Part shown: piece after piece, positions 42,008 through 51,656 of the stretch
Numbering within the stretch: the first letter of the stretch is position 1
How the letters are laid out: the number at the start of each line of letters is the position of its first letter
Source of the DNA: Ignatzschineria ureiclastica
GTDB taxonomy: Bacteria; Pseudomonadota; Gammaproteobacteria; Cardiobacteriales; Wohlfahrtiimonadaceae
Assembly (NCBI RefSeq): GCF_003121845.1
Contig: NZ_QEWQ01000005.1
Coordinates: forward strand, 1 to 64,000
Direction: 5' to 3'
Length of the DNA stretch: 64,000 nt
Notes under the pieces: model-generated
Seen by the model: the letters and a program-made list of their open reading frames with translations, nothing else
Told to the model about the DNA's origin: nothing
Database searches by the model: none
Program-made: the position numbers and the translations under genes

Positions 42008-42370
42008 CTATTCTCGAAAAGGAAGAGGCGAGTATCTCGCATAGAGAATACAGCTGATGAAGAGAATAACCGTTAAGAGAAAGTAGACGCTACCAATGGC
42101 TGGATGACCTGAAACCCAAATATCAGTTGCAGCGACAAGATAGAAGAGTGAGAGGAAGCTCGTCCACGCGTGAGTAAAACGGCGAGCGCGTAATAACCCT
42201 CGTGCCGGGAATACCAGTGGCATCAGTAGTCCAATAATCAGGAAAATTCGAGGCTGATCTGGGTAGATTTGGTTACTCACAATACAGTAAATCGTAAAAA
42301 AGAAGAGGGCAAAGTAAGCCACTAAGGTGGAAATTCTTGAAATAGGAACAATCGGGCGCATTATAGTCAT
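42008..42370 (-). CDS. DUF2069 family membrane protein
   Basis: 120 residues, four membrane segments. GLLRARRFTHAWTSFLSLFYLV near 58-79 matches the conserved DUF2069 pattern. AAGGA precedes the first ATG by four bases; a second ATG three codons in is possible. Function unknown. Its 3' end abuts a truncated repeat. Confidence 0.82.
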   Translation of the reverse strand: MTIMRPIVPISRISTLVAYFALFFFTIYCIVSNQIYPDQPRIFLIIGLLMPLVFPARGLLRARRFTHAWTSFLSLFYLVAATDIWVSGHPAIGSVYFLLTVILFISCILYARYSPLPFRE

Positions 42371-42476
42371 CTAATCCTTAAGCGTTTAACAACGTGTGAT
42401 ATTCGCTTTTGTATGTCTAATAGAAATATGAAGTGATAAGGCGCTATCTTATCATTGAACGAAGAGAGAGCAAAGT

Positions 42477-43292
42477 ATGCCAGAACTACCTGAAGTTGAA
42501 ACGGTCCGAGCCGGTATTTCCCCTCATCTAATAGGGGCGAAAATTGGCGCGATAGAGATTCGTAATGATCGTTTGCGATATCCCATTCCCAAAGCGATAG
42601 AGTCCCTCTATGGTGCCGAGATTATGGCAATTGAACGCCGGGCGAAATACCTCATTCTCTATACCGAAAAGCATAAGGTTTTGATTCATCTTGGAATGTC
42701 TGGTGCAATTCGCATCGTTGAGAATGAGGGCGATCTTGAGTGGCAAAAGCACGATCATTTTATTATGCAGATGGATAACGATCAGTTGATGGTGTATCAC
42801 GATCCTCGGCGGTTTGGTTTTATTCTGCTCTACGATCGAGAGGCAGAAATTCCTTTCTTAGAAAAGTTAGCCCCCGAACCCCTGAGTGATGCTTTTTCTA
42901 CAGATTACCTCTTTGCTAAATTAAATAGTCGCACAAGACCGATTAAATCTGTGGTGATGGATCAAGCTTTTGTTGTGGGTGCCGGGAATATTTATGCGAA
43001 TGAATCCCTCTTTATGGCGGGCATTCATCCTGAGCGTCCGGCGAATAATCTGAACAGAGAGGAAGTTGAGCGTTTAGTGTCGGCGATTAAAGCAGTATTA
43101 ACTCGGGCGATTACTCAAGGAGGAACGACCCTGAAAGATTTCACAACGCCGGATGGTCATCCGGGCTATTTTGCCCAAGAGTTATTAGTATATGGGCAAA
43201 AAGGGCAACCTTGTGCACTTTGCCAAACCCCTATTGAGCGGATTGTACTTGGCAATCGGGCTACCTATTTCTGCCCTCAATGTCAAAAATAA
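42477..43292 (+). CDS. mutM: Formamidopyrimidine-DNA glycosylase
   Basis: 271 residues. MPELPEVE gives catalytic P2 and E3; GNIYANE(S) is the helix-two-turn-helix region; the C-terminal zinc finger has CxxC and CPQC cysteines. Excises 8-oxoguanine and formamidopyrimidines. After the stop, 300 nt (43293-43592) contain no identifiable gene. Confidence 0.97.
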   Translation: MPELPEVETVRAGISPHLIGAKIGAIEIRNDRLRYPIPKAIESLYGAEIMAIERRAKYLILYTEKHKVLIHLGMSGAIRIVENEGDLEWQKHDHFIMQMDNDQLMVYHDPRRFGFILLYDREAEIPFLEKLAPEPLSDAFSTDYLFAKLNSRTRPIKSVVMDQAFVVGAGNIYANESLFMAGIHPERPANNLNREEVERLVSAIKAVLTRAITQGGTTLKDFTTPDGHPGYFAQELLVYGQKGQPCALCQTPIERIVLGNRATYFCPQCQK

Positions 43293-43592
43293 TCATCTAG
43301 ATATCTTAAAAAACCGCTGTTATCAGATCGAAGAAGTACTTGACGTTTTATTGTGTTCATCTTGTCATTTTTATAGACAATTTTTGGCATAAGATCAAAA
43401 GGGGAAATGATTTAGCGCTGAAAAGGGCTATCCCTTTCTCATAAAAAGTGATAGGGTGAAGTAAAGGTAGATCAAGATTATTCAATTGATGAATAGGCGT
43501 AGAAGCCTTTGAACAACATTAATAATGGATGATCATTGATTGCTTTGAAGCTCTTGATATAACAATTGATAATGAAATGAAGGAGAGTTTGT

Positions 43593-43928
43593 ATGAATGT
43601 TAATTTAACAGGCCAAGGTTTAGAGTTAACTGATGGACTTCGCAGTCGTATTGAGGAGAAATTCTCTAAGCTTGAACGCTTTAGTGATCATATTACCGGC
43701 GCACACGTGATCTTAAGTTTAAAAGATAAACAACAAACCGCTGAAATTACCTTAAACATTGCGAAGGGTAAAGATCTTCACGCTGAAGCAACTTCTGAGG
43801 ATATGTATCAATCAATTGATGAACTTGCTGGTAAAATTGAGCGTCAACTGCTCAAACAGAAAGAGAAAGCAATGACCGCTGAGCGCAAGCAAGGACAAGA
43901 GATTCGACAAGAAGAGGAAGAAGCATAA
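43593..43928 (+). CDS. hpf: Ribosome hibernation promoting factor, short form
   Basis: 111 residues. MNVNLTGQGLELTDGLRSRIEEKF is the family start; the beta-alpha fold ends near 95, followed by an acidic tail. GGAG seven bases upstream. It binds 70S/100S ribosomes in stationary phase. Usually next to rpoN/lptB; here it precedes murD and has its own terminator. Confidence 0.93.
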   Translation: MNVNLTGQGLELTDGLRSRIEEKFSKLERFSDHITGAHVILSLKDKQQTAEITLNIAKGKDLHAEATSEDMYQSIDELAGKIERQLLKQKEKAMTAERKQGQEIRQEEEEA

Positions 43929-43985
43929 GTCGATCTTAGTTGTGATGGCAACGTTTAGGAAATATGCTTAAATAGAATCGTGCAG

Positions 43986-44019
43986 GAAGCCCCGTATTTT
44001 TATGCGGGGTTTCTCTTTT
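43986..44019 (+). terminator. Terminator between hpf and murD
   Basis: AAGCCCCGTA / TATGCGGGGTTT with TCTCTTTT. It lies inside the longest open frame of murD, which supports the downstream murD start. Confidence 0.85.
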
Positions 44020-44084
44020 GTCTTGAACTATTTCAGCGTATCATACGGCTATCTTTCTCTCGATTAATCAACAAAGGATACGTT

Positions 44085-45491
44085 ATGTTCCCTGTAGATG
44101 CGAAACATCTTGTGGTCGGATTTGGTATTACCGGCCTCTCTATCGTTAAAGCTCTAAAAGCTTTAAATGTACAACATATTTGGGCACTTGATTCTCGGGA
44201 GAATCCCCCAAATTATGCTGAAATTGCACCATTGTGTGAAGAGACAGCTGTCGGTGGTTTTTCAGCAACTTTATTAGATCAATGTGATTATCTCTGGTTA
44301 AGCCCTGGCGTTGCACTGGCGACTCCTGAGCTACAATCAACCTTAGTGCGTCTGCCACAATCGCATATTGGGGGCGATATCGAGTTATTTGCCCGCTTAG
44401 TAGAAGAGAATATCATTGCTATTACCGGCACGAATGGAAAGAGTACGGTGACCACGCTGTTAGGCACTATCTTTGCTGAAACGGGTTATGATCTCTATGT
44501 GGGGGGGAATCTTGGGCTTCCGGCACTAGAGCTTTGGCTTAAGTATCAATCTCGAGATCAAGCAGATCTACGGGAACCCCTCTTTATCTTAGAGTTATCG
44601 AGCTTTCAGTTGGAAACTACAACGAGTCTTAAAGCCGATGTGGGCATATTGCTCAATCTATCGCCGGATCATCTCGATCGCTATCGTGATTATGAGCACT
44701 ATATTACCTCTAAGTTTAGACTCTTTGCCCAGTCAAATAATATTATGATCCCTGCCGGAATTACTGCAATCGAAACGGATCTTAGGGCAGGAATGGCAGA
44801 TCATCGTTATCAGTTTGAATTAGGAGAAGATTCAATCTATCGCTTTGCGCTGACAGATAGATCTACAAGCGATAATGATAATATGCAAATCGATTATTGG
44901 GCGGACTTAGAAACACAGATGATTATTAGTAGAGAAGGGGAGCGAGTGAGTTTCCGGGAGAGTCATTTAGGGGGCTTACATAATGTCCTCAATATGATTG
45001 CGGCGACCGGAGCGGCTGAGATTTTTGGTGCACCTCTCAAAGCCATTGAGACAGGTATTACAAACTATCAACCGCTGGCCCATAGAACTGTGAAAGTGCG
45101 TACCCTTGAGGGTGTGACTTATTACAATGATTCAAAAGCAACGAATATCTCTTCTACGGAAGCCGCGATTTTAGGGTTTCCTGAGCGCAAGTGGGTTATT
45201 TTAGGCGGTGTCACGAAAGGGCAAGATTTCTCTATTCTAGAAAGCTTATTAACGCATAATGTGGCAGGTGTTGCATTGATTGGTGCAGATTACTCTACGA
45301 TTTTGCCCCATATTCCAAAGGGTATTCTCTGTTTTAAGAGCGATACATTAACTCAAGCAATAGCGGATATTCGGCAAGAGGCGACCGCAGGTGATATTGT
45401 TTTATTCTCCCCCGCGTGTGCTAGCTTCGATCAGTTCAAAGGCTTTGAACATCGCGGTGAAGTGTTTGCAGAGATGGTTCGAGCATTATAG
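44085..45491 (+). CDS. murD: UDP-N-acetylmuramoylalanine-D-glutamate ligase
   Basis: 468 residues from ATG with AAAGGAT upstream; the open frame continues 35 codons through a terminator and is not used. Rossmann N-terminus (HLVVGFGITGLS), ATP site TGTNGKST near 110-118, central motif SSFQLE, C-terminal DSKATN region. Adds D-Glu to UDP-MurNAc-Ala. First gene of the local dcw block, separated from ftsW by 467 nt holding a repeat element. Confidence 0.96.
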   Translation: MFPVDAKHLVVGFGITGLSIVKALKALNVQHIWALDSRENPPNYAEIAPLCEETAVGGFSATLLDQCDYLWLSPGVALATPELQSTLVRLPQSHIGGDIELFARLVEENIIAITGTNGKSTVTTLLGTIFAETGYDLYVGGNLGLPALELWLKYQSRDQADLREPLFILELSSFQLETTTSLKADVGILLNLSPDHLDRYRDYEHYITSKFRLFAQSNNIMIPAGITAIETDLRAGMADHRYQFELGEDSIYRFALTDRSTSDNDNMQIDYWADLETQMIISREGERVSFRESHLGGLHNVLNMIAATGAAEIFGAPLKAIETGITNYQPLAHRTVKVRTLEGVTYYNDSKATNISSTEAAILGFPERKWVILGGVTKGQDFSILESLLTHNVAGVALIGADYSTILPHIPKGILCFKSDTLTQAIADIRQEATAGDIVLFSPACASFDQFKGFEHRGEVFAEMVRAL

Positions 45492-45585
45492 GTATTATAA
45501 ATAGTGATTAATGGTTCTAGATGCGACAGTAGATTAAATCGCTACTAAATTGCTATTAAATAGCTATTAAGAGGCAATGAAATAG

Positions 45586-45759
45586 TATAGTAAGATCGGT
45601 TCAAAATAAGCATTATTGAAATGCCGGCGCATCAGTTGTAATAAGTAAGGAGGCCGTTCTATCCGGCATCTTGCAAGTGTGGGTGAGTCAGGTTTTATAT
45701 TTTTTAAAATTCCGTAATAGCGTTTTAAAAACCATTTTTTTTAAACCAAATTTACTATA
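45586..45759 (+). repeat. TATAG inverted-repeat element, copy 6
   Basis: 174 bp, complete. Ends TATAGTAAGATCGGTTCAAAA and TTTAAACCAAATTTACTATA; internal ATGCCGG...CCGGCAT and CTTGCAAG. It is inserted within the dcw cluster between murD and ftsW. Confidence 0.92.
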
Positions 45760-45958
45760 AAAAAGATAATGTTAGAGTATTAGTGGGTATCAGGGGTTAT
45801 TAGAGATTGTTGGAGATTATATCGGTGTATAATGTTGATATTATTTGTGATATATGTCTTTTTTTAACAATTGTTTCGTAAATGAGATGTTGTCATTATG
45901 ATCTCTAGAGTAAGAGTATGTTACAATTTCGACCATATTGACTAAATTTAGGTGTATT

Positions 45959-47167
45959 TTGAAAAACGCATTGTCAACTACAAAAATATATGCAGATCCG
46001 TGGTTATTAGTAACGACGGTTATCTTCTTGCTGATTGGGCTTTTAATGGTGACAACAGCCTCAGGATATGTTGCAGAATATTATGGTTTATCACCATACC
46101 ATTATGGGATGCGCCAATTAATGTATATTGCCATAGGGACTATTTTAGGTTCTGCCGTTTATATGAAGATAGGTTTAGATCGGTGGTATCGGTTAACCCC
46201 TATTTTGATGATCATTACGATTATTTGTTTGATATTAGTACTCATTCCTGGGATTGGGCGAGAGGTTAATGGGGCGTTGCGTTGGATTCCGATCTTTGTC
46301 TTTAACTTCCAGCCTGCTGAAGTGGCTAAATTCGCGATTGTGATGTATATCGCTTCCTATCTTCATCGGCATAAAGAGACGATTGATGTACGCGCTACAG
46401 CACTGATTATTCCCCTTGTGGTGATGGGGTTTCTTGGTATTTTACTGCTATTAGAACCTGATTTTGGTTCAACTGCGATCATCTTTGTGATTGGGTTAGG
46501 ATTACTCTTTATTGCGGGCGTCAGTATTTGGCAGTTTTTATGTGTTTTAGTGCCAACTTTAGGTGTGATGGCATTTGTTGTTTTGACATCCCCCTATCGC
46601 CGAGCACGTTTATCAGGCTTTATGAATCCTTGGGATGATCCTTATAATCAAAGTTATCAATTGGCTAATTCACTTATTGCGATTGGGCGAGGAAAGCTTT
46701 CGGGTGTCGGCATTGGGGAGAGTATGTCAAAATTGGGCTATCTTCCAGAAGCGCATACCGATTTTATCTTTTCTATTTATGCCGAAGAGTTTGGTTTTTT
46801 TGGCGTCGTGATTCTCGTGCTTCTCTATCTTGCGTTTGTCTATCGGACGTTTGATATAGGACGCAGGGCAGAAAATCTTAAGCGGTATTTCGCAGCTTAT
46901 ATCTCTTATGGCATCGGTTTCTGGTTTGGTATCCAAGCTTTAATTCATATGTGTGTGGCTTCAGGCCTATTACCCACTAAAGGATTGACGCTGCCTTTGA
47001 TTAGTTATGGTGGGTCAAGTATTGTGATGATGTTAATTGCATTAAGTGTGTTATTCAAAGTGGATCGTTTTGTACAGACTGAAGAGTTAGCAGATTATCA
47101 GAAGAAACAAGCAGCAAGAGCGGAGCAAGAATTAGCAGATTCTAAGATTAAGGTGACGATAAAATGA
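45959..47167 (+). CDS. ftsW: Lipid II polymerase / division protein FtsW
   Basis: 402 residues, SEDS family, ten membrane segments. GIGESMSKLGYLPEAHTDFIF near 250-270 and the C-terminal GLTLPLISYGGSS are family signatures. Makes septal glycan strands with FtsI. No ATG is available; a TTG at 45959 with AGGTG five bases upstream is preferred over the TTG at 45938. Overlaps murG by 4 nt (ATGA). Confidence 0.93.
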   Translation: MKNALSTTKIYADPWLLVTTVIFLLIGLLMVTTASGYVAEYYGLSPYHYGMRQLMYIAIGTILGSAVYMKIGLDRWYRLTPILMIITIICLILVLIPGIGREVNGALRWIPIFVFNFQPAEVAKFAIVMYIASYLHRHKETIDVRATALIIPLVVMGFLGILLLLEPDFGSTAIIFVIGLGLLFIAGVSIWQFLCVLVPTLGVMAFVVLTSPYRRARLSGFMNPWDDPYNQSYQLANSLIAIGRGKLSGVGIGESMSKLGYLPEAHTDFIFSIYAEEFGFFGVVILVLLYLAFVYRTFDIGRRAENLKRYFAAYISYGIGFWFGIQALIHMCVASGLLPTKGLTLPLISYGGSSIVMMLIALSVLFKVDRFVQTEELADYQKKQAARAEQELADSKIKVTIK

Positions 47168-48270
47168 GCCTCAATGAGATACAAAAAGATTCAGGAACAG
47201 GGCGTGATAATAAGGGCAATATCGTTATTATGGCGGGGGGAACGGGCGGACATATCTTTCCTGGTCTAGCTGTTGCCGAGGATTTACAGCAAGCGGGGTA
47301 TAATATCTATTGGTTAGGGGCGAATGGTTTAGAGACGCGTCTTGTCCCTCAAAATGGATTGCCTCTGCATTCACTCACGATTAAAGGGCTGCGAGGAAAT
47401 GGTATTGCTGGTTGGTTAAAAGCCCCTTTTATTCTCTTAAAAGCCATACGTGAAGCGAAAACATTCCTTAAAGAGATTAATCCTGTATGTGTGGTAGGGT
47501 TCGGCGGTTTTGCAGCTGCACCCGGTGGTATTGCTGCAAGATTATTGAGAATTCCGTTAGTGATTCACGAGCAAAATGCCGAGCCTGGATTGGTGAATCG
47601 TCTACTCTCTCGATTGAGTCAACGTAATCTTGCTGCCTTTAATCAAAAATTACCGAATGCATTAGTCGTAGGTAACCCTATCAGAGCTTCTCTTTTGGCT
47701 CTACCTGATTATCGTGAGCGTTATAAGTCAAGGGGAAATGAACCTTTACGTATATTGGTCTTTGGTGGGTCTCAAGGGGCGCGTATCTTAAATCAATTGA
47801 TGCAGCAGTTTGCTGAAGAGGAACTCTCGGAGCAATTTGACATTTGGCATCAAACCGGCACTGCATTCTACGAAGCACATAAAGAAGATGATTGTTTTAA
47901 TCGCGAGAATTATCGTTTAACCCCTTTTATTGAAAATATGGATGAGGCTTATGGTTGGGCTGATCTCGTGATTTGTCGAGCAGGCGCATTGACTGTCTCT
48001 GAAATTTTAGCAGTGCATGTCGCTAGCTGTTTTGTCCCCTTTGCAAAGGCTGTAGATGATCATCAGACTAAAAATGCACAGGCAGTTGCGGATATTGGTG
48101 GCGCTTTTCTCTATCCTGAATCAAAGATGGATGTATCAACATTAGAACAACTTTTAACATCATTTACTCGTGAAACAGCTTTAGAGATGGCGAGTAAGAC
48201 AGAAATTTTAGCAAAACCAGAAGCAACCCAAAAGATTGTTTCTGAAATTCAAAAGGTTATAGCATCATGA
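47164..48270 (+). CDS. murG: UDP-N-acetylglucosamine transferase MurG
   Basis: 368 residues, GT-B fold. N-terminal GGTGGHIFPGLAVAE near 26-40, G-rich FGGSQGAR near 200 and the C-terminal donor site CRAGALTVSE near 270. Converts lipid I to lipid II on the inner face of the membrane. Has ~20 extra polar residues at the N-terminus. ATGA overlaps on both sides indicate coupled translation with ftsW and murC. Confidence 0.96.
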   Translation: MSLNEIQKDSGTGRDNKGNIVIMAGGTGGHIFPGLAVAEDLQQAGYNIYWLGANGLETRLVPQNGLPLHSLTIKGLRGNGIAGWLKAPFILLKAIREAKTFLKEINPVCVVGFGGFAAAPGGIAARLLRIPLVIHEQNAEPGLVNRLLSRLSQRNLAAFNQKLPNALVVGNPIRASLLALPDYRERYKSRGNEPLRILVFGGSQGARILNQLMQQFAEEELSEQFDIWHQTGTAFYEAHKEDDCFNRENYRLTPFIENMDEAYGWADLVICRAGALTVSEILAVHVASCFVPFAKAVDDHQTKNAQAVADIGGAFLYPESKMDVSTLEQLLTSFTRETALEMASKTEILAKPEATQKIVSEIQKVIAS

Positions 48271-49685
48271 ATCATAAAAGTTATATTTGTCCTACTGATA
48301 TGCGCCGAGTTGAGCGTATCCATTTTGTGGGAATCGGTGGATCAGGAATGTGTGGGATTGCAGAAGTACTTCTCAATCTTGGGTATGAAGTAACGGGTTC
48401 AGATATCGCCGGTTCCCCCGTTGTTGAACACCTTATCGATTTGGGTGCGCTTGTTTGGATAGGTCACGATAAGGCGCATGCTTTAGGTGCCGATGTTGTG
48501 GTTGTCTCTACTGCAGTTAAAGAAGATAATCCTGAGGTCATTAGTGCGAAAGAGGCACGTATTCCTATTATTCAAAGGGCTCAAATGCTTGGAGAGTTAA
48601 TGCGTTTTCGCTATGGTATCGCCGTTGCCGGAACGCATGGTAAAACGACAACAACAAGTCTTCTTGCTTCGATCTTAGATGAGGCAGGGCTTGATCCTAC
48701 TTATGTGATTGGTGGCCGTTTAAATAGTTCAAATGTAAATGCGCGTTTAGGATTAGGACAATATCTTGTTGCAGAAGCCGATGAATCTGATGCTTCATTC
48801 TTGCACCTTCATCCGATGTCAGCGATTATTACCAATATCGATCAAGATCATATGAGTACCTATGGCGGTGATATTGAGAATTTACGCAAGACTTTTATTG
48901 AATTCTTACATTTATTACCTTTTTATGGTTTAGCGGTACTCTGTATTGATAATGAAGAAGTGGCGAATTTAGTGCCACGTATTCATCGTCCGATCATTAC
49001 TTACGGGGAAGCAGAGGGCGCGGACTATCAACTATTGCGTTATGAATCGAAAGGCATGCAGACTTGTTTTGAACTTAAAATGCCTAATGGCACAAGTGAA
49101 TTTACGGTAGCTCTACCTGGTAAATATAGCGTGTTAAATAGTATTGCTGCGATTGCTATTGCCAATGATTTAGGGGTGCCACATCCCGCTATTCGCCGCG
49201 CACTTCGTCGTTTTAAAGGAATTGGTCGTCGTTTTCAGTTTCACCCTTCAGTTCCACTTAAAGCGGGTGGCAATGTGGAGGTGATGGAAGATTATGGTCA
49301 TCATCCAACCGAAATTCGGGCTGTATATGAAGCGTTGACTACGGCATATCCTGAGAAACGAATTGTGGTTGCATTCCAGCCTCATCGCCATTCTCGTACA
49401 GCAGAACTCTATGATGAATTTGTAGATGTCTTATCAACGATTAATACCGTTTTAGTCACAGATATCTACGGCGTACGAGAAACACCGATTGCCGGTATTA
49501 GTGGTGAACAACTCGCAAAAGATGTGGCGACTAAAGGTGGGAATCAGACATTGTTTGTAGGAAGTATTGATAATATTCGAGATCAATATGCTGCTATTGC
49601 ACAAGAAGGGGATCTGATTGTGATGATGGGCGCTGGAAATATAGGTGGTATTGCTGCAAACTTTTATAAAGGAGGGGCGCTTTAG
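48267..49685 (+). CDS. murC: UDP-N-acetylmuramate-L-alanine ligase
   Basis: 472 residues. Rossmann start HFVGIGGSGMCGIAEVL, ATP site GTHGKTTTTSLL near 118-129, and DYGHHPTEI near 349. Adds L-Ala to UDP-MurNAc. Overlaps murG by 4 nt; 12 nt before ddl. Confidence 0.97.
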   Translation: MNHKSYICPTDMRRVERIHFVGIGGSGMCGIAEVLLNLGYEVTGSDIAGSPVVEHLIDLGALVWIGHDKAHALGADVVVVSTAVKEDNPEVISAKEARIPIIQRAQMLGELMRFRYGIAVAGTHGKTTTTSLLASILDEAGLDPTYVIGGRLNSSNVNARLGLGQYLVAEADESDASFLHLHPMSAIITNIDQDHMSTYGGDIENLRKTFIEFLHLLPFYGLAVLCIDNEEVANLVPRIHRPIITYGEAEGADYQLLRYESKGMQTCFELKMPNGTSEFTVALPGKYSVLNSIAAIAIANDLGVPHPAIRRALRRFKGIGRRFQFHPSVPLKAGGNVEVMEDYGHHPTEIRAVYEALTTAYPEKRIVVAFQPHRHSRTAELYDEFVDVLSTINTVLVTDIYGVRETPIAGISGEQLAKDVATKGGNQTLFVGSIDNIRDQYAAIAQEGDLIVMMGAGNIGGIAANFYKGGAL

Positions 49686-49697
49686 GGCGATAACTAT

Positions 49698-50657
49698 ATG
49701 AATAATAAATATAATAATTTAATAAAACGTATTGAAGATCCAGCGCTTTTTGGTAAAGTAGCGGTGGTCTACGGTGGAAATTCTTCAGAACGAGAAGTCT
49801 CTCTTTGGTCGGGGGAGGCGGTATTAAAGGCGCTTCAAGCACAAGGTATTGATGCACATGGTGTCGATACGCAAGCTGTTGAGCTCTTGAGTTACCTTAA
49901 ATCAGAACAATTTGATCGTGTGTTTATCGTGCTTCATGGTCGGGGCGGAGAAGATGGCGTGTTACAAGGGGCGCTTGAGTATCTACAGGTTCCTTATACC
50001 GGCAGTGGTGTATTAGCTTCTAGTGTGGGTATGGATAAGTTGAAAACGAAGCAAATTTGGAAAGCTTTAAATTTGCCTGTTTTAGAGTCTTACTTGTTAG
50101 AAGATCTTGAGACAGTTGAACGCTTAAAAGATGAGTTGTCTTACCCATTAGCAGTGAAACCTGCGGAAGAGGGCTCAAGTATTGGCGTGAGCAGAGTTGA
50201 TCGTGCCGAGGACTTAGTGAGCGCTTGGCAGGCGGCTGGAGGATTTAATTCAGCAGTATTTGCTGAAAACTGGATTATTGGTAAGGGTGAGTATACTTGT
50301 GGCCTATTAAATGGAACCGCGCTTCCTCTGATTCGTATGGAGACAGATCTCGCTTTCTACGATTATGAAGCTAAATACCTGAGAGATGATACTCGTTATT
50401 ACTGTCCTGCAGGCTTGCCAGATGAAGATGAATCACGCTTTAGATTGCTTTGCGAATCTGCATTTAAAGCATTAGGTGCATGTGGTTGGGGGCGCATTGA
50501 TCTAGTGGTCGATCAGGAAAATAATCCTTGGTTATTAGAGATCAATACAGTGCCGGGTATGACAAGCCACTCGTTAGTTCCTATGGCGGCGAAAGAGGCC
50601 GGTATCTCTTTTGAAAAGCTCTGTTGGCTGATCTTAGAAGAGACGCTTGCGGCGTAG
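49698..50657 (+). CDS. ddl: D-alanine-D-alanine ligase
   Basis: 319 residues, ATP-grasp. GKVAVVYGGNSSEREVSLWSG near 19-39, HGRGGEDG near 82, KPAEEGSSIGV near 150 and INTVPGMTSHS near 291. Makes the D-Ala dipeptide. There is a ~15-residue N-terminal extension; AGGAGG lies about 22 nt upstream of the ATG, too far to be ideal. Type B by context (in the dcw cluster). Confidence 0.95.
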   Translation: MNNKYNNLIKRIEDPALFGKVAVVYGGNSSEREVSLWSGEAVLKALQAQGIDAHGVDTQAVELLSYLKSEQFDRVFIVLHGRGGEDGVLQGALEYLQVPYTGSGVLASSVGMDKLKTKQIWKALNLPVLESYLLEDLETVERLKDELSYPLAVKPAEEGSSIGVSRVDRAEDLVSAWQAAGGFNSAVFAENWIIGKGEYTCGLLNGTALPLIRMETDLAFYDYEAKYLRDDTRYYCPAGLPDEDESRFRLLCESAFKALGACGWGRIDLVVDQENNPWLLEINTVPGMTSHSLVPMAAKEAGISFEKLCWLILEETLAA

Positions 50658-50773
50658 CAGATGTTGTAGAAAAACTTGGAAAACTTATTTTAATTAAAAT
50701 CGGTAGTAGGATCGAGAATATCGTAAGTTTTTCGTACTATAAATATGGACACATTGATGGGTTATTATTTACT

Positions 50774-51577
50774 TTGAAGCAGTTATTGTTATATTCATCA
50801 AATCAACGAATAAAAGGAAAATCACGGCGCTATCAACAAGGCGTTGTACCGCGGAAAGAGTTTAGTTGGAAGCGGTTTTGGGAACTGTTTTTCCGTATTG
50901 TTCGAGGATTTATTTTAGTAGCGCTACTGATTTTGATCGTAGCAGGTCCTTACTATGGATGGCAATATCTGAAGCGAAGCACCGTCTTTTTTACAATTGA
51001 TAAAGTGATGGTTTATGGGGATATCCATTATTTGCCCCATGATCGAGTGAACGAGCTGGTTAAAGATGCTGTTGGGAAAAACCTAGTGGGTTTAGACATT
51101 AAAGAGTATCAGGATCAAATATTGAGTGAACCTTGGGTAAAGTCTGTAGATTTAAAGCGGCAATGGTTTCATGAATTAGATGTGTATCTGACAGAACAAC
51201 AGCCTGTGGCCATTTGGAATAATACTGAAATGCTTAATAGCGAAGGAGAGATCTTTTCGCCAAAGGATATTCCGGCTTATGATTGGGTTTATCTCACTGG
51301 AGCGGATGAAGATTCTAAAGAGATTTTACAGTTTTATCATAAGGTTGCTCCACAATTGGCGGCTAATGGTTTTAAGGTTAAAGAAATTATATTAGATGAT
51401 CAAGATTCTTGGAGTATCTTGCTTGATGGTGATTTGTTGCTTATCATGGGTTCAGAAGAGCTAGATGAACGATTAGCGCGTTTTTTACGACAATTACCCG
51501 ATCAAAATGTATTAGATGCGATATCGCATATTGATTTTCGTTATAGAAATGGTTTTTCGGTAAAATGGAAAAAATAG
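50774..51577 (+). CDS. ftsQ: Cell division protein FtsQ (start uncertain)
   Basis: Bitopic protein: basic cytoplasmic part, one membrane segment (FILVALLILIVAGPYYGW) and a periplasmic POTRA plus beta domain with FFTIDKVMVYG. It links FtsA/FtsZ-side proteins with FtsL/FtsB. No ATG or GTG lies in frame before the membrane segment. TTG codons at 50624, 50774 and 50786 are the options and none has a good Shine-Dalgarno. 50774 is chosen because it overlaps the TGA of a 10-codon ATG frame (50745-50777) and avoids ~50 codons that do not look coding. Confidence 0.8.
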   Translation: MKQLLLYSSNQRIKGKSRRYQQGVVPRKEFSWKRFWELFFRIVRGFILVALLILIVAGPYYGWQYLKRSTVFFTIDKVMVYGDIHYLPHDRVNELVKDAVGKNLVGLDIKEYQDQILSEPWVKSVDLKRQWFHELDVYLTEQQPVAIWNNTEMLNSEGEIFSPKDIPAYDWVYLTGADEDSKEILQFYHKVAPQLAANGFKVKEIILDDQDSWSILLDGDLLLIMGSEELDERLARFLRQLPDQNVLDAISHIDFRYRNGFSVKWKK

Positions 51578-51656
51578 ATTAACGCTAATATTTAATAGAC
51601 TATTAGTAAAGTATTAATAGGCAATGAATAATAAAAACGATAAATAGGTGCAGAGT

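Noticed and set aside
43980-44084. N-terminal extension of murD
   Set aside because: The extension crosses a strong hairpin terminator for hpf, while AAAGGAT and the conserved N-terminus support the start at 44085.
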